Assembly (NCBI RefSeq): GCF_009711345.1 | Contig: NZ_SMMA01000059.1 | Coordinates: 1 to 49,473, forward strand | Length of the DNA: 49,473 nt | Source of the DNA: Pseudovibrio flavus | Lineage (GTDB): Bacteria > Pseudomonadota > Alphaproteobacteria > Rhizobiales > Stappiaceae | Reading direction: 5' to 3' | In this document: positions 1 to 8,852 of the stretch, in pieces | How positions within the stretch are numbered: the first letter of the stretch is position 1 | Layout of the letters: the number at the start of each line of letters is the position of its first letter | The notes under the pieces: model-generated | Told to the model about the DNA's origin: nothing | The model's database searches: none | The model's input: only the letters and a program-made list of their open reading frames with translations | Translations under genes and position numbers: made by a program

Positions 1-18
1 TAGTATCTAAAGGGTACT

Positions 19-47
19 GTCCGGGAATCGAAACATGACTCCCGGAC
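19..47. repeat. 8-bp inverted repeat upstream of the diguanylate cyclase gene
   Basis: GTCCGGGA (19-26) and TCCCGGAC (40-47) form a perfect 8-bp stem with a 13-nt loop. No T-tract follows on either strand, so a simple intrinsic terminator is not well supported. It may be the end of an upstream transcript outside the window or a protein-binding palindrome in the leader of the following gene. Confidence 0.4.
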
Positions 48-93
48 GGTTGTGTATTGGGAATGTCACAAAGGTGGGCAGTTTTTAGTAGCC

Positions 94-1356
94 ATGACTG
101 ACAGACCAGATTTAAAGATACTGCTTGTTGAAGACGCCAGCTTTTTTGCCAGAATTATGTGTGGCGAGCTGGAGAAGGCCGGGTTCAAAAATGTTGAACT
201 GGCCCGTAACTTCGCAGAGGCAAAAACATTTCTAGAGACGACACCAACAAGGCCATTTCTTGCTCTTGTTGATTTGACTTTGCCAGACGCGCCAAATGGC
301 GAAGTGGTGGATTTGACCATTGAAGCCGGTTTGCCGACCATTGTGTTTTCCGGCCGTTTTGATGAAACCACGCGTGGTACGATCCTTGGCAAGGGCATCG
401 TCGATTATATTCTCAAAGATTCACCTGCGAGCCTGAGCTATCTCGGCGATCTGGTTAAGCGCGTTGAAAAGAACGCTCGTACCCGTGTGCTGATCGCGGA
501 TGGCTCTGCGGCTCATCGTACTGTCTTGAAAGAGCGCTTGGAGCGCTACCGTCTCAATGTCACCACGACTTCAACGAGTGACGAGACTTTGAAAATGCTG
601 GACAGGAACGAAGATATCCAGATGCTCATTCTGGGCCACACTCTGCCGGATCGTGATGGCTTTGAAACGCTGACCAGAATCCGCAAGCGTCGTGGCTTGC
701 ATAATCTTGCTGTTATCGGGATTGCAGAAGGTCCATGCCCTGAGCTCACCGCTAAGTATCTGAAATCCGGTGCAAATGACTTCATGACAAAGTCCTGTAC
801 GCCTGAAGAGTTGATCCTTCGCGTATCGCAGAACCTTGATAATATCGAGCATATTCGCAGGCTAACAGAACTTGCGAACCGTGATCCGATGACCGGCCTG
901 TTTAACCGGCGTTATCTGCATGAGAACATCGAGAAAATGCACGATGAACTCATTCAGAACGGCGAGCCGATCCGCTATGCAATGATCGACATTGACCGGT
1001 TTAAGCAGATCAACGATCACTTTGGTCACGCCACTGGCGATCTTCTGATCAAAGCAGTAGCGAACCGCATTATCGACCTCCTACCTGAAGGCGGGGTCGC
1101 TGTGCGGATTGGTGGTGACGAGTTCTGCGTCGCTCTGCCGTCTATCGATGCGCAGACAGCTCGCTTTTTCCTCTCCGAGCTTCGCAGCTCCTTGCCTGTA
1201 ACCGTCCCGGGAATGGACAACGAGGTTCTGACCTCCACCATCAGCGTTGGCTTATCTGCAGGGCGCGAGGCAACACTTTCTGATGGCCTTAGAACAGCAG
1301 ACCGCTGTCTTTACGAGGCAAAAGAAAGCGGCCGCAACAGGATTATTGCGGCCTAA
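94..1356 (+). CDS. PleD-like response regulator diguanylate cyclase (REC-REC-GGDEF)
   Basis: Cytoplasmic two-component output protein predicted to make cyclic di-GMP from two GTP. Residues 8-125 are a receiver domain with acidic residues E13/D14, a phospho-acceptor D60 in VDLTLPD and K108. Residues 130-250 form a second receiver in which glycine (G181 in LILGHTLPD) replaces the phospho-Asp, so it is probably an adaptor, as in PleD. Residues 260-420 are a GGDEF domain with an intact GGDEF at 340-344. The usual RXXD inhibitory site five residues before GGDEF is absent (PEGG there). I start at ATG 94; a GTG at 52 in frame would add 14 residues but lacks receiver-like sequence. No DivK or PleC homologue is adjacent. 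The name is not given because orthology to pleD cannot be proved here. Confidence 0.9.
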   Translation: MTDRPDLKILLVEDASFFARIMCGELEKAGFKNVELARNFAEAKTFLETTPTRPFLALVDLTLPDAPNGEVVDLTIEAGLPTIVFSGRFDETTRGTILGKGIVDYILKDSPASLSYLGDLVKRVEKNARTRVLIADGSAAHRTVLKERLERYRLNVTTTSTSDETLKMLDRNEDIQMLILGHTLPDRDGFETLTRIRKRRGLHNLAVIGIAEGPCPELTAKYLKSGANDFMTKSCTPEELILRVSQNLDNIEHIRRLTELANRDPMTGLFNRRYLHENIEKMHDELIQNGEPIRYAMIDIDRFKQINDHFGHATGDLLIKAVANRIIDLLPEGGVAVRIGGDEFCVALPSIDAQTARFFLSELRSSLPVTVPGMDNEVLTSTISVGLSAGREATLSDGLRTADRCLYEAKESGRNRIIAA

Positions 1357-1379
1357 TATCATTACAGATCAGTGCGTAC

Positions 1380-1406
1380 TCCCGAGAAGGCTTTAGCTCC
1401 TCGGGA
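1380..1406. terminator. weak hairpin between convergent genes
   Basis: TCCCGAG (1380-1386) pairs with CTCGGGA (1400-1406) between the convergent ends of the diguanylate cyclase and the SDR gene. It lacks a clear T-tract, so its role as a bidirectional terminator is inferred from position only. Confidence 0.35.
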
Positions 1407-1413
1407 ATGCGAT

Positions 1414-2163
1414 TTAGATACAGCGCCCGCCATCTACTTCCAGCGCTACACCGGTGATGAACGAAGCTTCATCAGAGGCCAGCCATAGAGCTGCGTTGGC
1501 GATATCCTGCGGCGTCGAGAAACGGCCGAGTGGAACCGTTGAACGGAAAAGGTCACGCTTTTCCGGTGTATCCTCACCCAAGAACTGATGAAGCATACCG
1601 GTTTGCCCTGCGACCGGACAAAGTGCGTTAACGCGAATGTTTTTCGGAGCCAGCTCCACCGCCATGGATTTAGTCGCGGTAATCACCCATCCCTTGGATG
1701 CATTGTACCAAGTCAGCCCCGGACGCGGGCGCAGACCGGCAGTCGATGCGGTGTTGATTATGACGCCGCCACCTCTGCTATCCATTTCCGGCACCGCGAT
1801 CATCGCAGACAGATAAATGGCCTTGGCATTCACGTCGAGAATACGGTCGAAGGTCTTCTCATCTACGTGCAGCATATCGCTGTTGTTGTGTGTGTAGCCT
1901 GCATTGTTAACCAGAACATCAATGCGGCCAGTCGCATGAAGAGCGGCAGCGACCATCTCCTTCACATCGTCCATCTTGGTAACGTCAACGGCTACAGCGA
2001 CGGCCTGCTCGCCAATTTCCTCGGCGCAGCGCTTTGCAGCATCCCCGTCGATATCAGCAACGACGACAAAAGCGCCTTCGTCGGCGAACGTTTTGGCAAT
2101 ACCTTCACCAAAGCCAGAGCCCGCGCCGGTTACAATGGCTGTCTTTCCTTTTAAACGCATCAT
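1414..2163 (-). CDS. short-chain dehydrogenase/reductase, 249 aa
   Basis: Classical SDR oxidoreductase of NAD(P)-dependent type; substrate unknown. Visible motifs are the cofactor glycine motif TGAGSGFG (12-19), NNAG (86-89), and the catalytic S140, Y153 and K157 (YNASK). Length is normal for the family and the C-terminus GVALEVDGG is typical. The start has two adjacent ATG codons; the first (2163) lies 7 nt after a good GGAGG. It is 24 nt downstream of an aldehyde dehydrogenase on the same strand, so the two are almost certainly one transcript and probably act in sequence: an alcohol to aldehyde to acid route, or oxidation of a hydroxy-compound. Which substrate is not readable from sequence. 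Confidence 0.88.
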   Translation of the reverse strand: MMRLKGKTAIVTGAGSGFGEGIAKTFADEGAFVVVADIDGDAAKRCAEEIGEQAVAVAVDVTKMDDVKEMVAAALHATGRIDVLVNNAGYTHNNSDMLHVDEKTFDRILDVNAKAIYLSAMIAVPEMDSRGGGVIINTASTAGLRPRPGLTWYNASKGWVITATKSMAVELAPKNIRVNALCPVAGQTGMLHQFLGEDTPEKRDLFRSTVPLGRFSTPQDIANAALWLASDEASFITGVALEVDGGRCI

Positions 2164-2187
2164 GTGCTTGCCTCCCCTTCCAGCGCG

Positions 2188-3669
2188 TTAGTCGTGTTTC
2201 AAAACCAGTGTCTTCAATGCGGAGAAGTCTTTGAGTGCTTCAAAGCCCTTCTCGCGGCCATGACCCGACTTTTTGAAACCGCCGAACGGAAACTCTACGC
2301 CGCCCCCTGCGCCATAGGCATTCACAAACACCTGACCGGCCCGTACTGCCTTGGCAACGCGCATGGCACGGCCGAAGTTTGCGGTCCACACACCGGCAAC
2401 AAGCCCGTAAGGGGTACCATTTGCGATCTGGATCGCCTCTTCTTCTCCCTCGAACGGAATAAGTGAGAGGACCGGACCAAACACTTCATCTTGCGCAAGA
2501 GGGTGATCAATCGGTACTGGGCCATAAAGGCGTGCTGCGCAGTAGAAGCCATCTTCCGGAGCATCCGGCGCAATTGTGCCTTCTGCGATCAGCGGAATAC
2601 CGTCTTTAGCTGCTTGCGAGCAGAAGTTTTCTACCCGCCGCGCCTGTGCCGGGTTGATGAGTGCGCCAATATCAAGGTCATGCTCATGCGGACCAGTAAC
2701 AAGTGCGCGGAATTTCGCCCGAAGACGGGAGGCGACTTCATCCCACAATGATTTATGAACCAGAACGCGGCTACCAGCAGAGCATGTTTGCCCGCCATTA
2801 CGGGTAAGGGCATCGCAAATAACAGGAATGGCCTTATCGAGATCTGCATCCTCAAAGAGGATTTGCGGAGACTTACCGCCCAGCTCCAACGTGCAGCCAA
2901 TATGGTTTTTGGCAGCTGCTGACTGGATAATTGTTCCGACCTGTGGCGAACCTGTGAAGGTGATGAAATCCAAACCCGGATTATGCGCAAGAGCAGCGCC
3001 TGCCTCGTCGCCGTATCCGGTGACGATGTTAAGTACGCCGTCTGGGAAACCAACTTCCTTGGCAAGCTCGGCGACGCGAATAACAGAAAGGCAAGCATCT
3101 TCACTTGGCTTGATCACCAAGGTGTTTCCCATCGCAAGTGCAGCACCGGCAACGCGGGAGAAGATCTGGATCGGGTAGTTCCACGGAATGACTGCCCCGA
3201 CAACGCCATGCGGCTCGCGGATGGTCACGGTGGTTACATCATCAACAAACGATGGAAGGGTTTCACCAGTAACCTTGTCTGCAGCTCCGCCGTAAAACTC
3301 GAAGTAACGCACCGCTGCTCTTACATCTGCAACACCCTGCATAACCGGCTTGCCGGTATCGCGGGCTTCCAGCGCGGCCAACTCGTCCTTGTGCGCTTCG
3401 ATTGCCTGAGAAAGGCGCGTTAACAGCCGCCCACGCTCCACCGATGTAGTCTTTGGCCACTCTCCCGTCTCGAAAGCACGCCTTGCAGCAGTTACTGCCC
3501 GTCCAACGTCAGAAGCTCCGCATCTTGGAATACTAGCAAATTTCTTAGCATCCGACGGGCATACAACGTCTATCCATTCCTCACAGCTGGCTTTTGCCTG
3601 CTTTCCGTCAACAAATGTATAGAAAACATCCTGACCAGAAACGCCCTGTATCTTAACGTCGTCGCCCAT
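2188..3669 (-). CDS. NAD(P)-dependent aldehyde dehydrogenase, 493 aa
   Basis: Cytoplasmic ALDH-superfamily enzyme oxidising an aldehyde to its acid. The oxyanion-hole N164 (PWNYP), cofactor motif FTGSPQVG (238-245), general base E262 in LELGGKSPQ and nucleophile C296 in GGQTCSAGS are all present, so the enzyme should be active. The ATG follows GGGGGAG. It leads a two-gene operon with the SDR immediately downstream. Sequence style resembles betaine-aldehyde/gamma-aminobutyraldehyde-type ALDHs, but no specific substrate is claimed. The 130 bp upstream to the sulfate operon end shows no gene. Confidence 0.92.
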   Translation of the reverse strand: MGDDVKIQGVSGQDVFYTFVDGKQAKASCEEWIDVVCPSDAKKFASIPRCGASDVGRAVTAARRAFETGEWPKTTSVERGRLLTRLSQAIEAHKDELAALEARDTGKPVMQGVADVRAAVRYFEFYGGAADKVTGETLPSFVDDVTTVTIREPHGVVGAVIPWNYPIQIFSRVAGAALAMGNTLVIKPSEDACLSVIRVAELAKEVGFPDGVLNIVTGYGDEAGAALAHNPGLDFITFTGSPQVGTIIQSAAAKNHIGCTLELGGKSPQILFEDADLDKAIPVICDALTRNGGQTCSAGSRVLVHKSLWDEVASRLRAKFRALVTGPHEHDLDIGALINPAQARRVENFCSQAAKDGIPLIAEGTIAPDAPEDGFYCAARLYGPVPIDHPLAQDEVFGPVLSLIPFEGEEEAIQIANGTPYGLVAGVWTANFGRAMRVAKAVRAGQVFVNAYGAGGGVEFPFGGFKKSGHGREKGFEALKDFSALKTLVLKHD

Positions 3670-3800
3670 TTAACTCTCCCCCGACTTCAACTTGAGGCGA
3701 TGCTAGCGGAGCCAATCCTGTGACGCAATTGTAAATTACTAAAGTTTTCAACGGCTAAACATATAGTTGCATACGGGTTTTGAAAGTTCCGCTGCGCTGA

Positions 3801-4319
3801 TTACGCAGCTGTTTCGCGGCGCAACCACGGCCTACCTTTTACGGCTTGCTCGCTAGGGGAAATGGACGGCTGAGAATACAGCGTCACTTCCATGCCAGAG
3901 CCTTCTAATAGCCCACGAAGAACAACCTCATTTGACGGCGCAAAACTGTCCACTCCGCAGCGTTTCAACATGGATACTTGATCGAGAATGAAAGCTCCTG
4001 TTGCTCTGATCTCTCCTTCAAAGCCCAGTTGTTCACGCAATACACGGGCAGATGAAAAGCCGCGCCCGTCCGTGAACTGCGGAAAATCAACAGCAACCAG
4101 CGACAGACCATTCAGGTATGGCTCCAGCTCTTTCGCGTCATCTGCAGGCGCTAGAGCAACGCCAATCTTGCTAGAGCTTTCCAGAAATCGCTTTGCATCC
4201 GCAAGGAAGTCAGTGAACGAGACGACGATTGCCTTTCCCGCAGGCAAAGGTTCGTCCGGTGAAACGGTAACCCACTCTTCTTCGGTTACTTGTCCGTTTT
4301 TGAATACGGTGGAGGCCAT
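3801..4319 (-). CDS. DUF934 protein of the sulfite-reduction operon
   Basis: 172-residue protein of the DUF934 family, which is repeatedly found downstream of cysI/cysH in proteobacteria; its biochemical role is not established. The ATG at 4319 is preceded by an AAAGGA-type ribosome site (reading AAGGTGAAAGGAAAGAGC before the ATG) and gives the family length. A longer reading frame to 4556 exists but overlaps cysH in another frame and is not family-like. It begins 23 nt after the cysH stop, making it the last gene of the cysG operon. The conserved GRGFSSARVLREQLGF segment lies in the middle of the protein. An accessory role in sulfite reduction is inferred from context alone. Confidence 0.85.
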   Translation of the reverse strand: MASTVFKNGQVTEEEWVTVSPDEPLPAGKAIVVSFTDFLADAKRFLESSSKIGVALAPADDAKELEPYLNGLSLVAVDFPQFTDGRGFSSARVLREQLGFEGEIRATGAFILDQVSMLKRCGVDSFAPSNEVVLRGLLEGSGMEVTLYSQPSISPSEQAVKGRPWLRRETAA

Positions 4320-4341
4320 GCTCTTTCCTTTCACCTTCAAA

Positions 4342-5103
4342 TCAAATTCCGCTGCCATCAATTTGCTTTCCGTGACTTGGGAGGTGGATACCGCACTCGG
4401 TTTTGCCTTTTCCGCGCCAACGCCCAGCGCGTGGGTCTTCTCCCTCCGCCACTTTGTCGGTGCAAGGCATGCAGCCAATGGAAGGGTAGCCTTGAGCCAC
4501 CAAAGGATGCGGCGGTAGTTTGTTTTCTCTGGCGTAAGCAAGAACCTGCGCAGCATCCCAATCAGCTAGCGGATTGACCTTGATGCGCGGCCCATCTGCC
4601 TCGAACCACGGCAAGCTCTTGCGCGTGTCTGCTTGATGGCGCTTTCGGCCAGATATCCATGCGGAGTATCCATCAAGCGCGGCATCAAGCGGCAGAACCT
4701 TTCTTATGTGGCAGCACTGGTCACTATCTCTCAGCCAAAGATCGCCCTTCGGGTCCTGCGACACCAAATGGGCCGACTCCGGCATAACCGAGCGAACGCC
4801 GGTGAGACCTAGATGCTTGATGAGCTGATCTCTATAGAAACGCGTCTCGCCGAAGTGCTTGCCGGTATCGACAAAAACAACAGGTGTTGCCTTATCGATC
4901 TGCGAGACCATGTGCAGCAAGACGGCAGAGTCCGCTCCAAAGCTTGAGACCATGACAATGCCATCAACAAACAGGTCTTCAATACTGGTACGCAGGATAC
5001 TCATAGGCCCTGTTCGGCCATAGAGTTCGTCATAGGCGGCGGCTTCCAAGGGAAGAGCGTCCTCATGGTTCAAGGCCCGCACCGCGTTGTTACCCCGAGC
5101 CAT
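4342..5103 (-). CDS. cysH: assimilatory adenylyl-sulfate (APS) reductase, CysH family
   Basis: Cytoplasmic thioredoxin-dependent reductase that makes sulfite from activated sulfate. The PP-loop-like SSFGADS is at 53-59. Cysteines C130-C131 (QCCHIRK) and C211/C214 (CMPC) are the [4Fe-4S] ligands that mark the APS-using branch rather than the PAPS-using enterobacterial type. The catalytic cysteine is in ECGIH (236-240). The start at 5103 is fixed by a very strong AAGGAGG, 8 nt before ATG; this start overlaps the end of cysI by 14 nt and indicates translational coupling. A start 33 nt upstream is possible but lacks such a site. Substrate assignment to APS is an inference from the Fe-S cysteines. 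Confidence 0.93.
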   Translation of the reverse strand: MARGNNAVRALNHEDALPLEAAAYDELYGRTGPMSILRTSIEDLFVDGIVMVSSFGADSAVLLHMVSQIDKATPVVFVDTGKHFGETRFYRDQLIKHLGLTGVRSVMPESAHLVSQDPKGDLWLRDSDQCCHIRKVLPLDAALDGYSAWISGRKRHQADTRKSLPWFEADGPRIKVNPLADWDAAQVLAYARENKLPPHPLVAQGYPSIGCMPCTDKVAEGEDPRAGRWRGKGKTECGIHLPSHGKQIDGSGI

Positions 5104-6748
5104 AGAGCGCCTCCTTAAACGGAGCATCCCCCACACGCCGATAGGTATCGATGAATGCCTCGGCCTTATTTGCGCGGATGTCTAGATAAGTATCCACGAG
5201 CGTTTCAACCGCATCGACCACTTTATCGGCGGGAAATCCCCGTCCCAATATCTTGCCGATGGAGGTGTTTTCATCTGCCGAACCACCGATGGTGATCTGG
5301 TAGAGTTCCTCACCCTTCCGGTCCACGCCCAAGATGCCGATATGGCCTACATGATGATGGCCACAGGCATTGATGCAGCCCGATATCTTCAGCTTCAGAT
5401 CACCAATATCGTGCTGGCGCTCAAGCGAAGCAAAGCGCTCGGAGATTTCTTGAGCAACAGGAATGGACCGTGCGTTCGCCAAGGCGCAGTAATCAAGCCC
5501 CGGGCAAGCAATGCTATCGGAGATCAGCCCAGCGTTCGCCTCTCCCAGTCCATTGGCTGCAAGAATTTTGAAGATAAGCGGTACATCTCTCAGCTCCACA
5601 TGAGGGAAAACGATGTTCTGCTCATGAGAGACGCGAATTTCATCATAGGCAAAGCGCTCTGCAAGATCGGCAATGACTTCCATCTGCTCAGCCGTTGCAT
5701 CACCCGGAGCGCCGCCAATCGGCTTTAGAGATATGGTAAGGCTGGTGTATCCCTTTGCTTTGTGCGGGTTTAGATTCCTCTTTGCAAAGTTGGCCAGCTC
5801 TCTACTCTCGGCCTTTGCTGCTTCAAAGGCACTTTCCGTTTCAGGCAGATCCTCAAATACCGGCGGAGCAAAGTAAGCGTTGATGCGCTCGATCTCTTCC
5901 AATGGAAGGTTCAAAAAGCCGTTTTTAACTTTGAGAAACTCGGCCTCTACCTCATTGCGGATCGTGTCCTCTCCACTCTCGTGAACCAGAATTTTGATGC
6001 GTGCCTTGTACTTGTTGTCTCTGCGCCCATGCAGGTTATAGACCCGCAGAATGGCTTCACAGTAGGACAGCAAATCCTGCTCCGGTAAAAACTCGCGAAG
6101 CTTACGGCCAATCATAGGCGTGCGGCCAAGCCCTCCGCCTACAAAGACGCGAAAGCCGCGCTCGCCATCTTCGTTCTGGTTTAGCTGCAAGCCGATGTCG
6201 TGCACCTGCACTGCTGCACGGTCATGGTCCGCACCAGTGATGGCAATCTTGAACTTGCGCGGCAGGAACGTGAACTCAGGATGCAAAGAGGACCACTGGC
6301 GCAGTATCTCGGCATAAACGCGTGGGTCAGCGTACTCATCTTCCGCAGCACCTGCAAAATGGTCTGCAGTCACGTTTCTTATGCAGTTGCCGGATGTCTG
6401 GATCGCGTGCATTTCGACAGATGCCAGCTCTTCCAGAATTTTGGGCGTATCGGAGAGCTTTGGCCAGTTGAACTGGATGTTCTGACGCGTTGTGAAATGC
6501 GCATAGCCCCTATCGTAACTGCGGGCAATTTCAGCAAGCTTGCGCATCTGTTTGCCATTGAGCGTACCGTATGGAATGGCAACGCGAAGCATGTAGGCGT
6601 GGAGCTGAAGGTAAAGCCCGTTCATAAGCCGCAAAGGCTTGAACTCGTCCTCGCTCAGCTCTCCCTTTAGCCTGCGCTCCACCTGATTTTTGAACTGCTC
6701 GACGCGTTGCTCCACGAAGTCCTGGTCGAATTCATCATAGCGATACAT
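5090..6748 (-). CDS. cysI: sulfite reductase hemoprotein (nitrite/sulfite reductase family)
   Basis: 552-residue siroheme/[4Fe-4S] enzyme performing the six-electron reduction of sulfite to sulfide. Cluster ligands are C415 and C421 (CPGLDYC) and C458 and C462 (CINAC). Two ferredoxin-like halves and the N-terminal LRVAIPYGTLNGKQ region fit the family. Neighbours cysG (siroheme synthesis) and cysH make sulfite rather than nitrite the likely substrate. There is no cysJ flavoprotein in the operon, so electrons may come from ferredoxin or a separately encoded reductase; this is inference. It overlaps cysH by 14 nt and follows the DUF2849 gene by 31 nt. Confidence 0.92.
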   Translation of the reverse strand: MYRYDEFDQDFVEQRVEQFKNQVERRLKGELSEDEFKPLRLMNGLYLQLHAYMLRVAIPYGTLNGKQMRKLAEIARSYDRGYAHFTTRQNIQFNWPKLSDTPKILEELASVEMHAIQTSGNCIRNVTADHFAGAAEDEYADPRVYAEILRQWSSLHPEFTFLPRKFKIAITGADHDRAAVQVHDIGLQLNQNEDGERGFRVFVGGGLGRTPMIGRKLREFLPEQDLLSYCEAILRVYNLHGRRDNKYKARIKILVHESGEDTIRNEVEAEFLKVKNGFLNLPLEEIERINAYFAPPVFEDLPETESAFEAAKAESRELANFAKRNLNPHKAKGYTSLTISLKPIGGAPGDATAEQMEVIADLAERFAYDEIRVSHEQNIVFPHVELRDVPLIFKILAANGLGEANAGLISDSIACPGLDYCALANARSIPVAQEISERFASLERQHDIGDLKLKISGCINACGHHHVGHIGILGVDRKGEELYQITIGGSADENTSIGKILGRGFPADKVVDAVETLVDTYLDIRANKAEAFIDTYRRVGDAPFKEALYGSG

Positions 6749-6779
6749 GGGCGATCCGTTTCCTAATGGGCATCTATAT

Positions 6780-7073
6780 TCAAGAAGCGCGGGCTTGCTT
6801 ACCGAGATCCGGCTTTGTGGTTGGGCCAGCAGCTCTGATCATTTCTTTAAGCTTGGCAGGAAGGATGCGGCCTTCATCTCGCACCACATCAATCTCATAG
6901 GCTCCAACGACTTCCTGAGCCTTTTCCGAGTGCTCCGCTGTCTTCAGTGCATCTTCAACGTGAGAAGGCTCTTCCAGAATTTCAGCTCGAGTGAGAACCT
7001 CAACCCAGTTTCCGTTTGGGCCAAGCCAGACAACTTCACCATCAAGCAGGCGATTGGCGGTAATTACTTTCAT
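6780..7073 (-). CDS. DUF2849 protein in cys operon
   Basis: 97-residue protein of the DUF2849 family, a small alphaproteobacterial family commonly sitting between cysG and cysI; function unknown. It starts MKVITANRLLDGEVVW at ATG 7073, chosen because GAGGAGGAAATCA directly precedes it; an in-frame ATG 15 nt earlier would lie inside cysG. The gene begins 12 nt inside the 3' end region of cysG (cysG stops at 7085) with an 11-nt gap, indicating tight coupling. No catalytic motif or cysteine is apparent. A role supporting siroheme or sulfite reductase is only contextual. Confidence 0.85.
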   Translation of the reverse strand: MKVITANRLLDGEVVWLGPNGNWVEVLTRAEILEEPSHVEDALKTAEHSEKAQEVVGAYEIDVVRDEGRILPAKLKEMIRAAGPTTKPDLGKQARAS

Positions 7074-7084
7074 TGATTTCCTCC

Positions 7085-8548
7085 TCACGCCGCGGCGACG
7101 GCTTTCATCTGCGTATCTTTGAAAGGGGATAGCGGCTTTGCGCTTTGGGTATCGGCATAGGCGACAGTTTCACCAATCACGATAAGGACAGGTCCGCTCA
7201 CATCATCGCGTGCTGCAAACTCTCCCAGATCAGAAAGTGTTCCGGCAAAGACCTGCTCGGTTTTCTGGCTGGCGCTTTCAACAGCCATTACCGGCGTAGT
7301 GAGGGAAAGGCCTGCATCATGCAGCTGAGAAGCAACCTTGCCTGCAACACTCCTACCCATGTAAACGGCTGTGGTTGCTCCGTTTAAAGTGAGGTGCGCC
7401 CAATCTGGCAATGTCTGGCCGTGTTGATCGTGCCCAGTTGCAAACACAAGGCTGGAAGCAACGCCTCTTAGCGTTAGTGGTAGCTTGGTAGAAGCAGCCG
7501 CTGCAAAAGCTGCGGTAATACCGGGAACAACCTCATGCGCGATGCCTTCACGGGAAAGCGCATCAAGCTCTTCGCCTGCTCTGCCAAAGACCATCGGGTC
7601 ACCTGCTTTGAGCCGGACAACCTGAAGGCCTTTCTTTGCGCTCTCCACGATGAGCTCATTAATCTCGGCTTGGGAGGCTGAATGATGTCCCTTGCGTTTC
7701 CCAACGCGAATACGCTCTGCATCCCGGCGCCCCATAGACACAACAGCATCGGGAACCAATGCATCGTAGAAGATGACATCCGCCTCTTGCAGAACGCGCT
7801 GTGCGCGCAGTGTAAGAAGGTCTTCTGCGCCCGGACCTGCCCCTATGAGCCACACATAGCCATTTTGAGCCAAAAGCGGGCCATTAAGGAGCCGCTGCGC
7901 GTTTTTTCGCGCACCCTGCTCGTTCCCTGCCAGTGCGTTGGCTGCAACGCTTCCGGAGAAGAACCGCGCCCAGAAAACCCGCCGTTCCTTACCAGTTGGC
8001 AGCAGCTTCATAACCGTCTCGCGGAAGCTTTCGGCAAGGGAAGCGAGTTTGCCTGCTTCAAGCGGAAGCATCGCCTCAATCTTGGCGCGGATATGCCTTG
8101 CGTAAACAGGCCCAACGCCCGTTGATGTAATGGCAACAGCGACAGGCGCGCGATTTACCAGTGCCCCTACATAAAAATCGCAGAGTTCCGGCCTATCTAC
8201 AGCATTGCTTGGAATACCTGCAGCTCTTCCCGCCTCAACCACTCGCGTGTCTTGCTCCAGATCTCCGCTTGCAGCGAATACCAAAGCAGCATCTTTTAGA
8301 AGGTGTGGTTGAAATACTTCAGCTTTCAGATCGGCAGAGGCTTTATCAATCGCTTCAAGCAGCGCTTCTTCCGGCTCCTGAGAGACGACAATGATGTGCG
8401 CTTGCGTTTCACTTAGAAGGCGAACCTTTGCAGCAGCCTCATCTCCATCGCCTACGACAACGACGGGACGTCCGGCTACCTTGCTGAAGGTCGGGAAAAC
8501 GGCAAGCTTTCCTTCATTATTGCGATTACCCTCTGCCTTCGCCGACAT
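7085..8548 (-). CDS. cysG: siroheme synthase (multifunctional CysG)
   Basis: 487-residue fusion. The N-terminal ~200 residues form the NAD-dependent precorrin-2 dehydrogenase/ferrochelatase module (Rossmann motif VVVVGDGDEAAAK). From about residue 232 the uroporphyrinogen-III C-methyltransferase module follows, with GAGPGAEDLLTLRA, the VRLKAGDPMVFGRAGEE and VVPGITAAFAAAA motifs. Together they make siroheme for CysI. The ATG follows AGAGGG. It is the first gene of cysG-DUF2849-cysI-cysH-DUF934, so cofactor supply and the enzyme that needs it are co-transcribed. The upstream 230 bp should contain the promoter; I cannot define it confidently. Confidence 0.94.
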   Translation of the reverse strand: MSAKAEGNRNNEGKLAVFPTFSKVAGRPVVVVGDGDEAAAKVRLLSETQAHIIVVSQEPEEALLEAIDKASADLKAEVFQPHLLKDAALVFAASGDLEQDTRVVEAGRAAGIPSNAVDRPELCDFYVGALVNRAPVAVAITSTGVGPVYARHIRAKIEAMLPLEAGKLASLAESFRETVMKLLPTGKERRVFWARFFSGSVAANALAGNEQGARKNAQRLLNGPLLAQNGYVWLIGAGPGAEDLLTLRAQRVLQEADVIFYDALVPDAVVSMGRRDAERIRVGKRKGHHSASQAEINELIVESAKKGLQVVRLKAGDPMVFGRAGEELDALSREGIAHEVVPGITAAFAAAASTKLPLTLRGVASSLVFATGHDQHGQTLPDWAHLTLNGATTAVYMGRSVAGKVASQLHDAGLSLTTPVMAVESASQKTEQVFAGTLSDLGEFAARDDVSGPVLIVIGETVAYADTQSAKPLSPFKDTQMKAVAAA

Positions 8549-8779
8549 AGCCTTACCCTCTGATCCAAATTCATCAGAGTAATCCTAGTAGTTTTCCGAG
8601 GTAGTTTCGGGGTACGGCGTTTCAAAGCTCAAAAGGAGCTTAGAAAAGGATTCCGTTTCTACAGATGGTCGCTTCTTAGCAATGCTAAATTAAAAGATCG
8701 CACTGGATTGACTTGGATTTTCGCCCGACAGTCTCCTTTAAAGAAGAGCAATCCATCTGCGGTTGCGTCAATGCAAAAA
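8549..8779. other. gene-free interval carrying the cys operon promoter
   Basis: This interval separates the cysG start from the thiolase terminator. I find no ORF with coding character. It must hold the minus-strand promoter of the cys operon; no convincing -35/-10 pair or known riboswitch core was recognised. Confidence 0.5.
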
Positions 8780-8805
8780 CGGGCCTGCAGTTACCTACAG
8801 GCCCG
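8780..8805 (-). terminator. intrinsic terminator of the thiolase gene
   Basis: CGGGCCTG and CAGGCCCG arms (8780-8805, with AG/CT continuing the stem around a TTAC loop and one C/A mismatch) are followed on the minus strand by a TTTTT run (AAAAA at 8775-8779). It lies 47 nt beyond the thiolase stop. Confidence 0.82.
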
Positions 8806-8852
8806 TCTTCATAGAAATATCGTTATTGGCTGCTGCTCAGTTGCAGTAGCTT

